Assembly: GCA_052148715.1 (NCBI GenBank)
Contig: JBKQHQ010000235.1
Location: 48,811 to 112,810 of the forward strand
Origin: JBKQHQ01 sp052148715
GTDB lineage: Bacteria; Pseudomonadota; Alphaproteobacteria; Rhizobiales; Xanthobacteraceae
DNA length: 64,000 nucleotides
Direction: 5' to 3'
In this document: positions 17,314-25,965 of the stretch, piece after piece
Layout of the letters: each line of letters opens with the position of its first letter
Position numbering within the stretch: position 1 is the stretch's first letter
The notes under the pieces: model-generated
Told to the model about the DNA's origin: nothing
Database searches by the model: none
Seen by the model: the letters and a program-made list of their open reading frames with translations, nothing else
Position numbers and translations under genes: made by a program

Positions 17314-18333
17314 CTACGGCGTCGCCGTGTAGCGCACTACCTCTTGCTCGATGGCGCCGAAGATGGACCGCCCTTGCGCGTCAAGCATCTCGATACGGAC
17401 GCGATCACCGAAGTGGAGGAACGGCGTCTGCGGCGCGCCGGAACGGATGGTCTCGACCGAGCGAATTTCCGCGATGCAGGAATAGCCGACCCCGCCCTGC
17501 GGCACCGGCCGACCGGGACCGCCGTCGGCGTCACGGTTCGACACGGTGCCTGAGCCGACGATCATCCCGGGCGCAATCGGCCGCGTTTTGGCGGCATGGG
17601 CGATCAGCGTCGGAAAATCGAACGTCATATCGACGCCGGCGTTCGGCCGGCCGAACGGCTCGCCGTTGACGAAGCTCAACAGCGGGAGATCGACCTTGCC
17701 GCCGTCGAAGGCTGCGCCAAGCTCGTCGGGCGTGACCGCGACCGGCGAGAACGCCGTCGGCGCCTTGGTCTGCAGGAAGCCAAAGCCCTTGGCGAGCTCG
17801 GCTCCGATGAGATTACGCAGACTTGTATCGTTGACGAGCATCAGCAATTTGATCGCATCCTTGGCCTGCGCCGGGGTCGCGCCCTGCGCGACTTGGCCGG
17901 TGACCACCGCGACCTCGGCCTCGAAATCGACGCCCCAGGCTTCGTCGCCAACGATGATCGGATCACGCGAGCCCCAAAAACCGTCTGAGCCGCCGCGATA
18001 CATCAGCGGATCGGTCCAGAACGAGCCCGGCAGCTCCGCTCCCCTCGCCCGGCGCACCAATTGCACGTGATTGACGTAGGCCGACCCGTCGACCCAACCG
18101 AACGAGCGCGGCAGCGGCGAGGCGCAGGTCTTCGGATCGAAGTGGATGTGGGCGATCCGCCCGGCCTCGAGCGCGTTGGCGAGCTCATGCAATCGCGGCT
18201 CCGCTGCCGGCCAATCGTCGAGCGCCGCCTGCAACGTCGGCGCAACCGCCGAAGCGTCCGCCGCGCTGGTCAAATCGCGCGAGACGACGAGGAGCCGCCC
18301 GTCGCGCCCGTGCTTGAGCGAGGCAAGCTTCAT
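17314..18333 (-). CDS. fahA: Fumarylacetoacetate hydrolase-family protein
   Basis: It probably performs the last step of homogentisate breakdown, splitting fumarylacetoacetate to fumarate and acetoacetate. The C-terminal FAH fold shows the metal-binding Glu pair (DFEAEVAVVTGQ) and the GMIVGSGTVSNRDADGG segment. The 339-residue length matches bacterial proteins with an N-terminal cap. It starts 4 bases after the stop of hmgA, a clear operon link, which is the main reason to prefer this substrate over other FAH-family hydrolase or decarboxylase roles. Confidence 0.9.
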   Translation of the reverse strand: MKLASLKHGRDGRLLVVSRDLTSAADASAVAPTLQAALDDWPAAEPRLHELANALEAGRIAHIHFDPKTCASPLPRSFGWVDGSAYVNHVQLVRRARGAELPGSFWTDPLMYRGGSDGFWGSRDPIIVGDEAWGVDFEAEVAVVTGQVAQGATPAQAKDAIKLLMLVNDTSLRNLIGAELAKGFGFLQTKAPTAFSPVAVTPDELGAAFDGGKVDLPLLSFVNGEPFGRPNAGVDMTFDFPTLIAHAAKTRPIAPGMIVGSGTVSNRDADGGPGRPVPQGGVGYSCIAEIRSVETIRSGAPQTPFLHFGDRVRIEMLDAQGRSIFGAIEQEVVRYTATP

Positions 18334-18337
18334 GTCG

Positions 18338-19648
18338 CTATTCCGGATCGCGGCGGTTCGGCTTGAAGTGCTTTTTCAGGCCGGCCCAACAGTCGATGTA
18401 ATCGTCCTGACGCACATCGAGGTTTGCCGCGTATTGCGTAACGCGCTGGCGGAAGCGCGTCTCGAACATGAACGCCAGGGTCGGTCCGAGCTTCACCGGC
18501 TTGAGCTCCACATTGCTCGCATGCTCGAACGCGTCATGGTCGGGCCCGTGCGGCAGCATCGTATTATGCAGGCTGAAGCCCCCCGGCACAAAACCCTCGG
18601 GCTTGGCGTCGTAGACCCCATACACCAGCCCCATGAATTCCGACATGATATTGCGATGATACCAGGGCGGCCGAAACGTGTTCTCGGCCACCGCCCACCG
18701 CTCGGGGAAGATCACGAAGTCGATATTAGCGGTGCCGGGCGTCTCCGACGGCGAGGTCATCACCGTGTAGATCGACGGATCCGGATGATCGAACAGGAGC
18801 GCGCCGACCGGCGAATAGCGCCGCAGATCATATTTGTAGGGTGCGTAGTTGCCGTGCCAGGCCACCACGTCGATCGGCGAATGCCCGACCTCGGTCTTGA
18901 ACAGCTCGCCGCCCCATTTCACGAACAGCGTGCACGGATCCTCGCTGTCCTCGTAGGCCGCGACCGGCGTCAGGAAATCCCGGGCATTGGCGAGGCAATT
19001 CGCGCCGATCGGACCACGGCCCGGCAGGGCGAAGGCACCGCCGTAGTTCTCACAGACATAGGCCCGTGCCGGACCATCGATCAGCTCAACCCGAAAGATG
19101 ACGCCGCGCGGAATCACGCAGATCTCGCCGGGCTCGACCTCGATCACGCCGAATTCGGTGCGGAACCGCAGCGTACCCTGTTGCGGAACGACGAGCAGCT
19201 CGCCGTCGGCGTTGAAAAAATGCTCGCGCACCATGGACTGCGTGACGAACGCCACGTGACTTGCCATGCCGGCCATGGCTTCGGCGTCGCCGGCGGTCGT
19301 GACGGTGTGCAATCCGGTGACGAAGGTCAGTGCTTCACGCGGAATGGGGACCGGACCCCAGCGCAATTGGCCGATCGGCAACTCGCCCTCGTCGCGCTCG
19401 GGCGCGGTGCGAATCCGGCCGCGGCCGATTTTGTGGAACCTGCCGGCGTGCCGCACCGTCGGTCGAATGCGATAGAGCCATGAGCGCTGGTTGGCCCCTT
19501 GTGGTGCCGTGAACGGGGTGCCGCTCAACTGCTCGGCGTAGAGGCCGTAGTTGACCTTTTGCGGTGAGTTGCGACCGACCGGCAAGGCGCCGCGCAACGC
19601 CTCGGTCTCGAAGCTGTTGCCGAACCCGGACATGTATTGCGTGCTCAT
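18338..19648 (-). CDS. hmgA: Homogentisate 1,2-dioxygenase
   Basis: This iron-dependent dioxygenase opens the homogentisate ring to maleylacetoacetate in tyrosine and phenylalanine breakdown. The 436 residues include the N-terminal [14 protein letters not shown] motif, the [16 protein letters not shown] segment with a His and Glu of the iron site, and [19 protein letters not shown] with the other His. It is first in the minus-strand operon hmgA-fahA-MBL and is divergent from a MarR-type regulator. Palindromes in the gap to that regulator suggest local control. Confidence 0.97.
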   Translation of the reverse strand: MSTQYMSGFGNSFETEALRGALPVGRNSPQKVNYGLYAEQLSGTPFTAPQGANQRSWLYRIRPTVRHAGRFHKIGRGRIRTAPERDEGELPIGQLRWGPVPIPREALTFVTGLHTVTTAGDAEAMAGMASHVAFVTQSMVREHFFNADGELLVVPQQGTLRFRTEFGVIEVEPGEICVIPRGVIFRVELIDGPARAYVCENYGGAFALPGRGPIGANCLANARDFLTPVAAYEDSEDPCTLFVKWGGELFKTEVGHSPIDVVAWHGNYAPYKYDLRRYSPVGALLFDHPDPSIYTVMTSPSETPGTANIDFVIFPERWAVAENTFRPPWYHRNIMSEFMGLVYGVYDAKPEGFVPGGFSLHNTMLPHGPDHDAFEHASNVELKPVKLGPTLAFMFETRFRQRVTQYAANLDVRQDDYIDCWAGLKKHFKPNRRDPE

Positions 19649-19660
19649 GCGGGCAACTTA

Positions 19661-19723
19661 GTTACGCCTGTAACCAGTGTCAATTTCGGCGTGCGTTGCT
19701 CCTTACGGTAAACGCATTGCATC
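19661..19723. promoter_or_regulatory. Candidate MarR operators in the hmgA/marR gap
   Basis: The gap between divergent hmgA and the MarR gene holds GTTACGCCTGTAAC (19661-19674), an inverted repeat of 5 bases around 4, just upstream of the hmgA start. TTACGGTAA, with the same half-sites at shorter spacing, follows about 30 bases further on. Near-direct repeats AACGCATTGC and AACGCGTTGC lie next to it. MarR proteins bind such short palindromes; the assignment is inference. Confidence 0.4.
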
Positions 19724-19803
19724 AAAACGCGTTGCGCCGTGTCGAAAGTTCCGCCATGTTTCGCAGCCCATTGCAAAAATAAAGGACGCTTGAGGGGGCG
19801 GCG

Positions 19804-20331
19804 ATGCGACGCGGGCCGAACAGCGCCTTGGTGGTGGACGCGGCTCGAACCGGTCGCGCAAGCACGCCGGAGCCGGCGCTGCGGCTCGAAGCGTTTCTTC
19901 CCTATCGCCTCAATGTCCTGGCGAGCCTGGTCTCGCAAGCTCTCTCGCGGGTCTATTCCGAGCGCTACGGCATCGGCGTGCCGGAATGGCGCGTGCTCGT
20001 CACCCTCGGCGAATACAAGACCATGACCGCGAAGGCCATCGGCGCGCACAGTCAAATGCACAAGACTAAGGTCTCGCGCGCGGTCGCCTTGCTCGAGCGA
20101 CGCAAGCTCGTCGGCCGCCGCGCCAATCGCGACGACAAGCGTGAAGCGCTTTTGTCGCTGACGCCGGCGGGACGGGCGATGTACGACGAGCTCGTGCCGA
20201 TCGCGCTCGATTTCACACGGCGCCTGGTCGCCTCGCTCGATGCCGGCGACCACCGCGCGTTCGAACGAACCGTCACGGCGCTGATCGAGCGATCGACCCG
20301 GTTGGCCGCCGAGCTCGGCTCGAAGGACTGA
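19804..20331 (+). CDS. MarR-family transcriptional regulator
   Basis: A 175-residue winged-helix regulator. A non-conserved 25-residue N-terminus is followed by a dimerisation helix, the HTH (MTAKAIGAHSQMHKTKVSRAVALLERRKLV) and the wing (RRANRDDKREALLSLTPAGRAM). It is divergent from hmgA and 28 bases upstream of maiA, so it probably controls the homogentisate genes and its own operon in response to homogentisate or a related aromatic acid. The effector is inferred from position. Confidence 0.9.
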   Translation: MRRGPNSALVVDAARTGRASTPEPALRLEAFLPYRLNVLASLVSQALSRVYSERYGIGVPEWRVLVTLGEYKTMTAKAIGAHSQMHKTKVSRAVALLERRKLVGRRANRDDKREALLSLTPAGRAMYDELVPIALDFTRRLVASLDAGDHRAFERTVTALIERSTRLAAELGSKD

Positions 20332-20359
20332 TATCCCTGTCGCAGAGGAAAGATCCATC

Positions 20360-20995
20360 GTGAAACTCTATTCGTATTTTCGCTCCTCGGCCGCGTACCG
20401 GGTTCGCATCGCTCTCAATCTCAAGGATCTCCCTTATGAGATGGTGCCGATTCACCTGGTCAAGGACGGAGGGCACAACAAGAAGCCGGAATACCGGTCG
20501 GTCAATCCGCATATGCGCGTGCCCGCGTTGACGCTGCCCAACGGCGAGGTGCTGATTCAGTCGCTGGCGATCATCGAATATTTGGACGAGGTCAATCCGG
20601 AGCCGCCGCTGTTGCCAACCGACCCGATCCAACGCGCGCACGTGCGCGCGCTCGCGCAGATCATCGCCTGCGACATCCATCCCCTCAACAACATCGGGCC
20701 GCTGCGTTACCTCAAGAACGCGCTCAAGCATGAGCAGGCCGAGATCGATGCCTGGTATCATCACTGGGTCCGCGACGGGTTCGAGGCCGTGGAGGCACTG
20801 GTCGCCCCCGGCCCCTACGCGTTCGGCGCAAGGCCGACGCTCGCCGACCTCTGCATCGTGCCGCAGGTGTACAACGCCCGCCGGCTGAAAGTGCCGCTCG
20901 ACGCCTTTCCCAAGATCGTGGCGATCGATGCGGCGTGTGCGAAGCTTACGGCCTTCGACAAAGCCCGCCCGGAGAACCAACCGGACGCCGAATAG
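20360..20995 (+). CDS. maiA: Maleylacetoacetate isomerase (zeta-class GST)
   Basis: It isomerises maleylacetoacetate to fumarylacetoacetate with glutathione, the step between hmgA and fahA. The N-terminal thioredoxin domain has YFRSSAAYRVRIALNLK, where zeta-class enzymes carry SSCSxR; the middle Cys is Ala here, while the active-site Ser is kept. IQSLAIIEYLDE is the glutathione-binding turn. Length 211 is normal. It is downstream of the MarR gene, so the pathway is split across two divergent transcripts. Confidence 0.93.
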   Translation: MKLYSYFRSSAAYRVRIALNLKDLPYEMVPIHLVKDGGHNKKPEYRSVNPHMRVPALTLPNGEVLIQSLAIIEYLDEVNPEPPLLPTDPIQRAHVRALAQIIACDIHPLNNIGPLRYLKNALKHEQAEIDAWYHHWVRDGFEAVEALVAPGPYAFGARPTLADLCIVPQVYNARRLKVPLDAFPKIVAIDAACAKLTAFDKARPENQPDAE

Positions 20996-21151
20996 GTGCC
21001 CTGCCCTGGCGTCGGTTGCACGCGCCCGGCTCGCACCGCATAGATGCTGCCGACGAACCGCGGAAGAGTTCGCTTTTCACCGGCAACCCGGCTTCCGCTG
21101 CCGGAAAGAGGCTCTCCACCCGAGCCTTGCGAAAGACTTAAGCAGCCGACA

Positions 21152-22135
21152 ATGACGGCCCTTGCCTCACAGGACGGATCCCGCAAGCCGGGCGAAGCGG
21201 CCGCGCGCGCCGCGCACCATGCCGACGTGCTCAAGGTCGTCCTGTGGATGATTGGCGCGCTTTTGTGCTTCTCAGGCATGGCGGTGTCGATCCGCGCGCT
21301 CTCGCCGACCCTCAATATCTTTGAGATCTTGTCGATCCGCAGCGGTGCCGGCCTCCTTATCCTGCTCGGCCTGCTCGTCACGCGCCCCGGGCTCAGGCAC
21401 GGCTTGGCGCTGCGCCACATCGGACTGCATGGGCTGCGCAACAGCGTGCATTTCGCGGCGCAATGCCTGTGGGCACAGGCGCTGCTGTTGCTGCCGCTTG
21501 CCACGGTCTTCGCGTTGGAATTCACGATGCCGGCCTGGGCGGTGTTGTTTGCGACTGCGTGGCTCGGTGAACGGCTGACCGTTAGCCGCATCGGCACCAT
21601 CGTGCTCGGCTTCCTCGGCGTCCTCGTCATCCTGCGGCCCGGGCTCGGCAGTTTTCAGCCGGCGGCGTTCCTGGTGCTGACGGCAGCGGTCGGCTTTGCC
21701 TTCACGATGGTCACCACCAAAAAGCTCACCGCCAGCGCGAGCACGTTCGCGATCCTTTTCTGGATGAACCTGATGCAACTGCCGATGGCGCTCGTGGGCA
21801 GCGACCCCCTGTTCGGGCTCAAGCTGCACGGGTGGCAGCTCCTCGCCGCCCTCGGGCTGGCGGTGAGCGGGATCGGCTCGCATTTCTGCTTCAGCAACGC
21901 GTTCCGGTCCGGGGACGCGATCCTCGTGGTCCCGTTGGACTTTCTGCGCATCCCGCTGATCGCCGTCGTCGGCGCCATGTTCTACGGCGAATCGCTGGAT
22001 GTCGTGGTCTTTGCGGGCGCGGCGCTGATCATTTCCGGGGTGCTGTGGAATCTGGTTGCGGAGGTCAGGCGCCCGCCATTTGTCTCAACCGATCAAGTGG
22101 AGCTCCCGGCCGAGACCATAGGTTTACCGCACTAG
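21152..22135 (+). CDS. DMT-superfamily (EamA) transporter
   Basis: An inner-membrane transporter with two EamA repeats and about ten hydrophobic helices (VVLWMIGALLCFSGMAVSIRAL to VVFAGAALIISGVLWNLV). Members export metabolites or amino acids; the substrate cannot be told. I chose ATG 21152 (MTALASQDGS); the frame is open to 21044 but that part is non-conserved. It follows maiA by 156 bases, so a functional link is possible but weak. Confidence 0.88.
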   Translation: MTALASQDGSRKPGEAAARAAHHADVLKVVLWMIGALLCFSGMAVSIRALSPTLNIFEILSIRSGAGLLILLGLLVTRPGLRHGLALRHIGLHGLRNSVHFAAQCLWAQALLLLPLATVFALEFTMPAWAVLFATAWLGERLTVSRIGTIVLGFLGVLVILRPGLGSFQPAAFLVLTAAVGFAFTMVTTKKLTASASTFAILFWMNLMQLPMALVGSDPLFGLKLHGWQLLAALGLAVSGIGSHFCFSNAFRSGDAILVVPLDFLRIPLIAVVGAMFYGESLDVVVFAGAALIISGVLWNLVAEVRRPPFVSTDQVELPAETIGLPH

Positions 22136-22241
22136 CGCTGAACCACTGGAGCGGATATGGCTCGTTCACACTTTAGTCACCATTAGGGCCCTTGATCGCA
22201 ACGACTTAGCGACGCGTCCTCGGTGGGGAATACGCTCCGGC

Positions 22242-23372
22242 ATGATCTTTCGTCTCACCCGTCGCCTTGGTCCGGCGGCTTTCCTCCTAGCGCTGTCCAC
22301 CGGAGTGGCGACGGCGCAGCTTGGCGGGACGCCGGCGGGATCCGCGCCGCCGCCGGGGCCCGGCGGCGCCGCCGGGCGTAACCCCCTCTGCGCGCGGCTC
22401 GTGGCCCAGCTCACAGCATTCGATCAGGGCGGACAGGATCCGGCCCGCGCCGATCAGATCAAGCGCTACGAGGACAGCGTCAGCCGGCAGCAGGCCGAGC
22501 TCGACCGGACCGTCGCCCAGGCGCGGCGCAGCGGCTGCGAGGGATCAGGCTTCTTTTCCCTCTTCAACGGCCAAGGCGCGCAATGCGGCGACATCAATTC
22601 GCGCATCTCACAGATGCGCGGCAATCTCGACAAGATGATCAGCGACCTGCAGCAGTTGCAAGCCGGCGGCGATCGCACCGGTCAGCGCCGCGCCTTGATA
22701 CAGACGTTGGCGCAGTACGATTGCGGGGCGCAATACCGCTCCGCCGTGGCGACCCAGCCGCGCGGGTTCTTGGAGCAGTTGTTCGGACCCGGAGAAGGAC
22801 CGGGCCCCGACGTGGCTCCGACCGATATGCCTTCGGGATCGACCTTCCGGACCCTCTGTGTGCGCACCTGCGACGGCTACTACTATCCGATCTCGTTCTC
22901 CACCCTGCCCAGCCATTTCCAGGAAGATGAGCGGGCGTGTCAGCGGACGTGCCCAGCGACCGAAGCCATCCTGTTCATGCATCACAATCCCGGTGAAGAC
23001 GTGTCGCAGGCGGTATCACTCGCCGGCAGGCGCTACTCCGACCTGCCCAATGCGTTTCGTTACCGCAAAGAGTTCGTGGCGACCTGCTCTTGCCGCGCCG
23101 CCGGACAGAGCTGGGCCGACGCGCTGAAGAAGGCCGATGATCGCGACAGCCTCGATCGCAGCGACATCGTCGTAACCGAGGAACGGGCCAAACAGCTGTC
23201 GCAGCCGCTCGGGCAGCCGCAGGGCCGCCGTCCAGCGAAGCCGCCTGCCGGCACGCCCGCCACCACCACGGCGGCGCCGCCGCCTGCCGCCGCGACGGCC
23301 TCGGCGCCGCCGGATGCGCCCAGCGGAGGCCCGATCCGCTCGGTCGGTCCGACGTTCATTCCGCCGCGCTAA
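22242..23372 (+). CDS. DUF2865 secreted protein
   Basis: A 376-residue exported protein with a signal peptide ending GVATAQ. It matches DUF2865, a family restricted largely to Hyphomicrobiales: a Cys-containing helical region (residues 45-165), then FRTLCVRTCDGYYYPISFST, CQRTCPATEAILFMH and FRYRKEFVATCSC. The tail is Pro/Ala-rich low complexity. Function unknown; the conserved Cys pairs suggest a disulphide-stabilised periplasmic or surface protein. The following kilobase is repeats and gene remnants. Confidence 0.85.
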   Translation: MIFRLTRRLGPAAFLLALSTGVATAQLGGTPAGSAPPPGPGGAAGRNPLCARLVAQLTAFDQGGQDPARADQIKRYEDSVSRQQAELDRTVAQARRSGCEGSGFFSLFNGQGAQCGDINSRISQMRGNLDKMISDLQQLQAGGDRTGQRRALIQTLAQYDCGAQYRSAVATQPRGFLEQLFGPGEGPGPDVAPTDMPSGSTFRTLCVRTCDGYYYPISFSTLPSHFQEDERACQRTCPATEAILFMHHNPGEDVSQAVSLAGRRYSDLPNAFRYRKEFVATCSCRAAGQSWADALKKADDRDSLDRSDIVVTEERAKQLSQPLGQPQGRRPAKPPAGTPATTTAAPPPAAATASAPPDAPSGGPIRSVGPTFIPPR

Positions 23373-23394
23373 AGCCGTCCGGTTCTTTGCAACC

Positions 23395-23471
23395 GTCATT
23401 GCGAGGGCGCGTAGCGCCCGTGGCAATCCTGCGCCACACGCGTGAGATTGCTTCGCTTCGCTCGCCATGAC
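23395..23471. repeat. GTCATTGCGAG palindromic repeat, uninterrupted copy
   Basis: Outer arms GTCATTGCGAG (23395-23405) and CTCGCCATGAC (23461-23471) are inverted with one mismatch. Inside is a hairpin GGGCGC, loop GTA, GCGCCC (23405-23419), then GAGATTGCTTCGCTTCG. Repeats ending GAGATTGCTTCGCTTCGCTC are widespread in Bradyrhizobium-like genomes. A second, interrupted copy follows 13 bases later. Confidence 0.85.
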
Positions 23472-23484
23472 ATTGAAGGGAACC

Positions 23485-23628
23485 GTCGTTGCGAGGGCGC
23501 GACACAAGTCGGATGTTTCCGACTTGTGTCGTCGTTAAAGCCGCAGTCGGGAACACCCGACTTCCGAGTGGCCCCCAGCAATCCCGTGCCGCACGCCCAC
23601 GAGATTGTTTCGCTTCGCTCGCAATGAC
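23485..23628. repeat. GTCATTGCGAG repeat, copy split by a double hairpin
   Basis: It begins GTCGTTGCGAGGGCGC (23485-23500) and ends with CAGCAATCC through GAGATTGTTTCGCTTCGCTC and GCAATGAC (23628), matching the uninterrupted copy at 23395-23471 at both ends. Instead of the loop and second arm of the GGGCGC hairpin it holds a double-hairpin element. This direct comparison shows an insertion. Confidence 0.85.
23501..23562. repeat. Double-hairpin repeat, copy 2
   Basis: Hairpin 1 has perfect 13-base arms (23501-23513, 23518-23530) around TGTT. Hairpin 2 has 7-base arms (23545-23551, 23556-23562) around AACA. The stem core AAGTCGG matches copy 1 at 8957-9023. The outer stem is GACAC/GTGTC instead of ACCC/GGGT, so both sides changed together. 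It lies within an interrupted larger repeat. Confidence 0.9.
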
Positions 23629-23654
23629 AATGGCAAGCGGTCCGGGGCTCCTGA

Positions 23655-23966
23655 TCACCAAATGTAGCGCAGCGTGTCCCTCCCGGCATACGTTCGCAGG
23701 CGCCTCGCAAACTCGCCGTCGAACTGGCCGACCAGCGACCAGTTGTTGTTCAGCCGCAGCTGCGAGCCGGCGGTGATCAGCGCCTTGTCGGGCGGTGGCG
23801 TCGCCCCGTTGACGACGAAGGCCGGCGAGGGCAGCGAAAGGAACAGCGCGCTGATGGTGCCGCCATTGCTTTAATCCTGCGCATAGGCGGCGCGGGCGAA
23901 CAGCGTCACCGCGTTGGCATCCGGCAACAGGAAACTCTTGTCGAGCCCGGGCCAAGCCTGCTCGGA
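23655..23966 (-). pseudogene. Remnant of an autotransporter outer-membrane barrel
   Basis: Read on the minus strand from 23966, the frame gives LDKSFLLPDANAVTLFARAAYAQD, then a stop (23871-23873), then continues in the same frame as PAFVVNGATPPPDKALITAG, LRLNNNWSLVGQFDGEFA and ends RTYAGRDTLRYIW. This is the C-terminal end of an autotransporter beta-barrel, whose last residue should be aromatic, as here. About 100 of the usual 250-280 barrel residues remain, with a stop where a Trp-containing turn is normal. Frames change upstream, and no passenger domain is present. Clearly decayed. Confidence 0.75.
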
Positions 23967-24351
23967 CATTGACAGTGAGCGCATGGTGATCCGCGTCGAT
24001 CGACGCATCATCGCATTGCGGGCGATCGGGCGGACCCGGCTGGGTCGGCACCGCATCGACCTGAAGGCTAACACTGCGTGCGGCGGCATCAACTGTCGCT
24101 TCTGATTGACATCAAATACCGATCGCCGAAGTCTCAGAATTTCCACTTCAGCACTCAGGGCCCTGGCACGGTTAGATCTCTAATTCAGGCGGTCGTATCG
24201 CTCTCGCCCGCGAGGCTGCGGGTTGGGTGCGTTGCGATTCGGCTCGACATACCATTGCACTCGCTGCATAATATTCTGCCCCGCTGTAACAGGGTCCGTA
24301 GCCTGCGCCGGCGACACGCGGAGAACGCCTTGCAAGGCGGAGCATTGCATC
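23967..24351. other. Non-coding or decayed stretch before the ligase gene
   Basis: Apart from the barrel remnant, I see no intact gene between 23967 and the ligase start. Minus-strand fragments such as ASIDADHHALTVNV and ATVDAAARSVSLQVDAVPTQPG look protein-like but lie in different frames and may be further remnants. The stretch is less GC-rich than the flanking core genes. The ligase promoter should be here but is not obvious. Confidence 0.4.
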
Positions 24352-25806
24352 TTGAACATCGTCGAGCCAATTCTGGCGCAGTGTCGCTTTCAGCCTCATT
24401 CTATCGCTCTATGCGGTCCCGGCGAACGCCATTCGATCGTCACCTATGCTCAGATCGAGAAGTTTATTCACAACATAGCCCACCGCTGCGCCGACTTGGG
24501 TTTGAAGCGTGGCGACACCGTTGTCACGTTTGTCGACGATACGATCATGCACGCATTGCTGATCTTGGGTCTGGCTGAGGCCGGCGTGATCAGCATCTCG
24601 GGACGCAATCCCGACCTGCCAAAGGAGATCAAGATCGATGCGATTTTCTCCGATGTAGGCCGCACCTATTCGGGAGACCGGCGGGTCGTCGTGGTCGATC
24701 CTTCGTGGATGCAAGGGGACGGCGTGGCACCCAGCGGCGGTCGCTCAGATTCGTGCGGCGAGGACGTCTGCCGCATCATTTTCACCTCTGGAACAACGGG
24801 CGACGCCAAGGGCGTTGCTTACTCGCACCGCATGGTCATGGAACGTATGGTTCGTTTCGACTATCTCGGCGGAAATCTGTTTGGTGCGTCCCTGCGAACT
24901 TATATCGATTTAGGGTTTGCAACTTCGCTCGGATACCTCTTCCTGATTCGTACGCTCACGCGGGGCGGAATGCTCGCACTTCCTGGCAAGTCTTATGAGC
25001 ATGTTCTGAATGCATGCGATCTTTATCAGGTGCAAAGCTGGATTGGAGCGCCAGGTGGCCTGCTGCAATTGGTCGAGTATTTCGATGGCTCCGGCGGACG
25101 CCGGTGTAACTTTCAAGCAATGCTCGCCGGGGGGAGTCTGCTATCGAAGTCGCTCTCGATGCGTGTACGTGCGAGGGCCTGCTCCAACCTGATCTCGGCC
25201 TACGGCTCGACGGAAACCAACATGGTTGCGACCGCGCCCGCCTACGTCACGGCGGATACCGAAGGTGCGGTCGGATATCTCACGCCTGGCATGGTTGTCG
25301 AAGCCGTCGATGAAGCCGACCAACCCCTTCCCCCCGGGCGGGAGGGGCTCATTCGCGTGCGCGGTCCTTTTAACGTGAAGCAATATGTTGGGGATCCGAT
25401 TGAGACCGCGCGGGCACTCCGGAACGGCTGGTTTTATTCGGGCGATATCGGATCGGTGACCGAGAGCAAATTGTTGATCATCGCGGGGCGGCAGAAAACC
25501 GTGATGAATATCGGCGGGGACAAGGTCAAACCGGAGATCGTCGAAAACATGCTGACCGCGTGCGCCGGCGTGGTGGAAGCCGGGGCTCTCAGTTTCGTCA
25601 ATGAATACGGCATCGAGGAAATCTGGGCGGCGATCGTGCCGAGCGCCGAGTTCGACGAGTTGCAACTGCATGCGCATTGCCGAAAGGCCCTTCCCGCGAC
25701 GTTCGTGCCGCGCCGCTTCATCCGAGCCTCGGCACTGCCGAAGAACGAGATGGGCAAGATTGACCGCCGCCGCCTGCAAAACCTGGCGCTGGGAGAGCGG
25801 TATTGA
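24352..25806 (+). CDS. AMP-forming acyl/aryl ligase (ANL superfamily)
   Basis: An adenylate-forming enzyme that activates a carboxylic acid, probably to its CoA or carrier thioester. Motifs: IIFTSGTTGDAKGVAYSH (P-loop A3), AYGSTETN (A5), GWFYSGDIG (A7) and the final KNEMGKIDRRRL with catalytic Lys (A10). The frame is open from 24223, but conserved sequence begins at NIVEPILAQCRFQPHSIAL; TTG 24352 with GGCGGAG about 9 bases upstream is the likely start, giving about 484 residues. It is slightly short, and no carrier protein, thioesterase or condensing enzyme is adjacent. Substrate unknown. Base composition suggests an accessory gene. Confidence 0.75.
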   Translation: MNIVEPILAQCRFQPHSIALCGPGERHSIVTYAQIEKFIHNIAHRCADLGLKRGDTVVTFVDDTIMHALLILGLAEAGVISISGRNPDLPKEIKIDAIFSDVGRTYSGDRRVVVVDPSWMQGDGVAPSGGRSDSCGEDVCRIIFTSGTTGDAKGVAYSHRMVMERMVRFDYLGGNLFGASLRTYIDLGFATSLGYLFLIRTLTRGGMLALPGKSYEHVLNACDLYQVQSWIGAPGGLLQLVEYFDGSGGRRCNFQAMLAGGSLLSKSLSMRVRARACSNLISAYGSTETNMVATAPAYVTADTEGAVGYLTPGMVVEAVDEADQPLPPGREGLIRVRGPFNVKQYVGDPIETARALRNGWFYSGDIGSVTESKLLIIAGRQKTVMNIGGDKVKPEIVENMLTACAGVVEAGALSFVNEYGIEEIWAAIVPSAEFDELQLHAHCRKALPATFVPRRFIRASALPKNEMGKIDRRRLQNLALGERY

Positions 25807-25842
25807 TTGGCTGCCAAGCCTTCGCTGACTCGTGATTGGTCT

Positions 25843-25869
25843 TTGACATCACATACTCAATTGTATCCT
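25843..25869 (+). promoter_or_regulatory. Possible promoter of the Omp25-like gene
   Basis: TTGACA (25843-25848) is followed after 15 bases by TATCCT (25864-25869), about 100 bases before the start codon. The spacer is shorter than ideal, so this is tentative; the region is AT-richer than its surroundings, as expected for a promoter. Confidence 0.3.
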
Positions 25870-25965
25870 GGTTGAATTATACCACGTGTGGCGGCGGCAT
25901 CACAGCACCGCTCGCCAAAAGGCTTTATGATTCGATTCGGGTCAACTTCTTGTTGGGAGGTTTCG

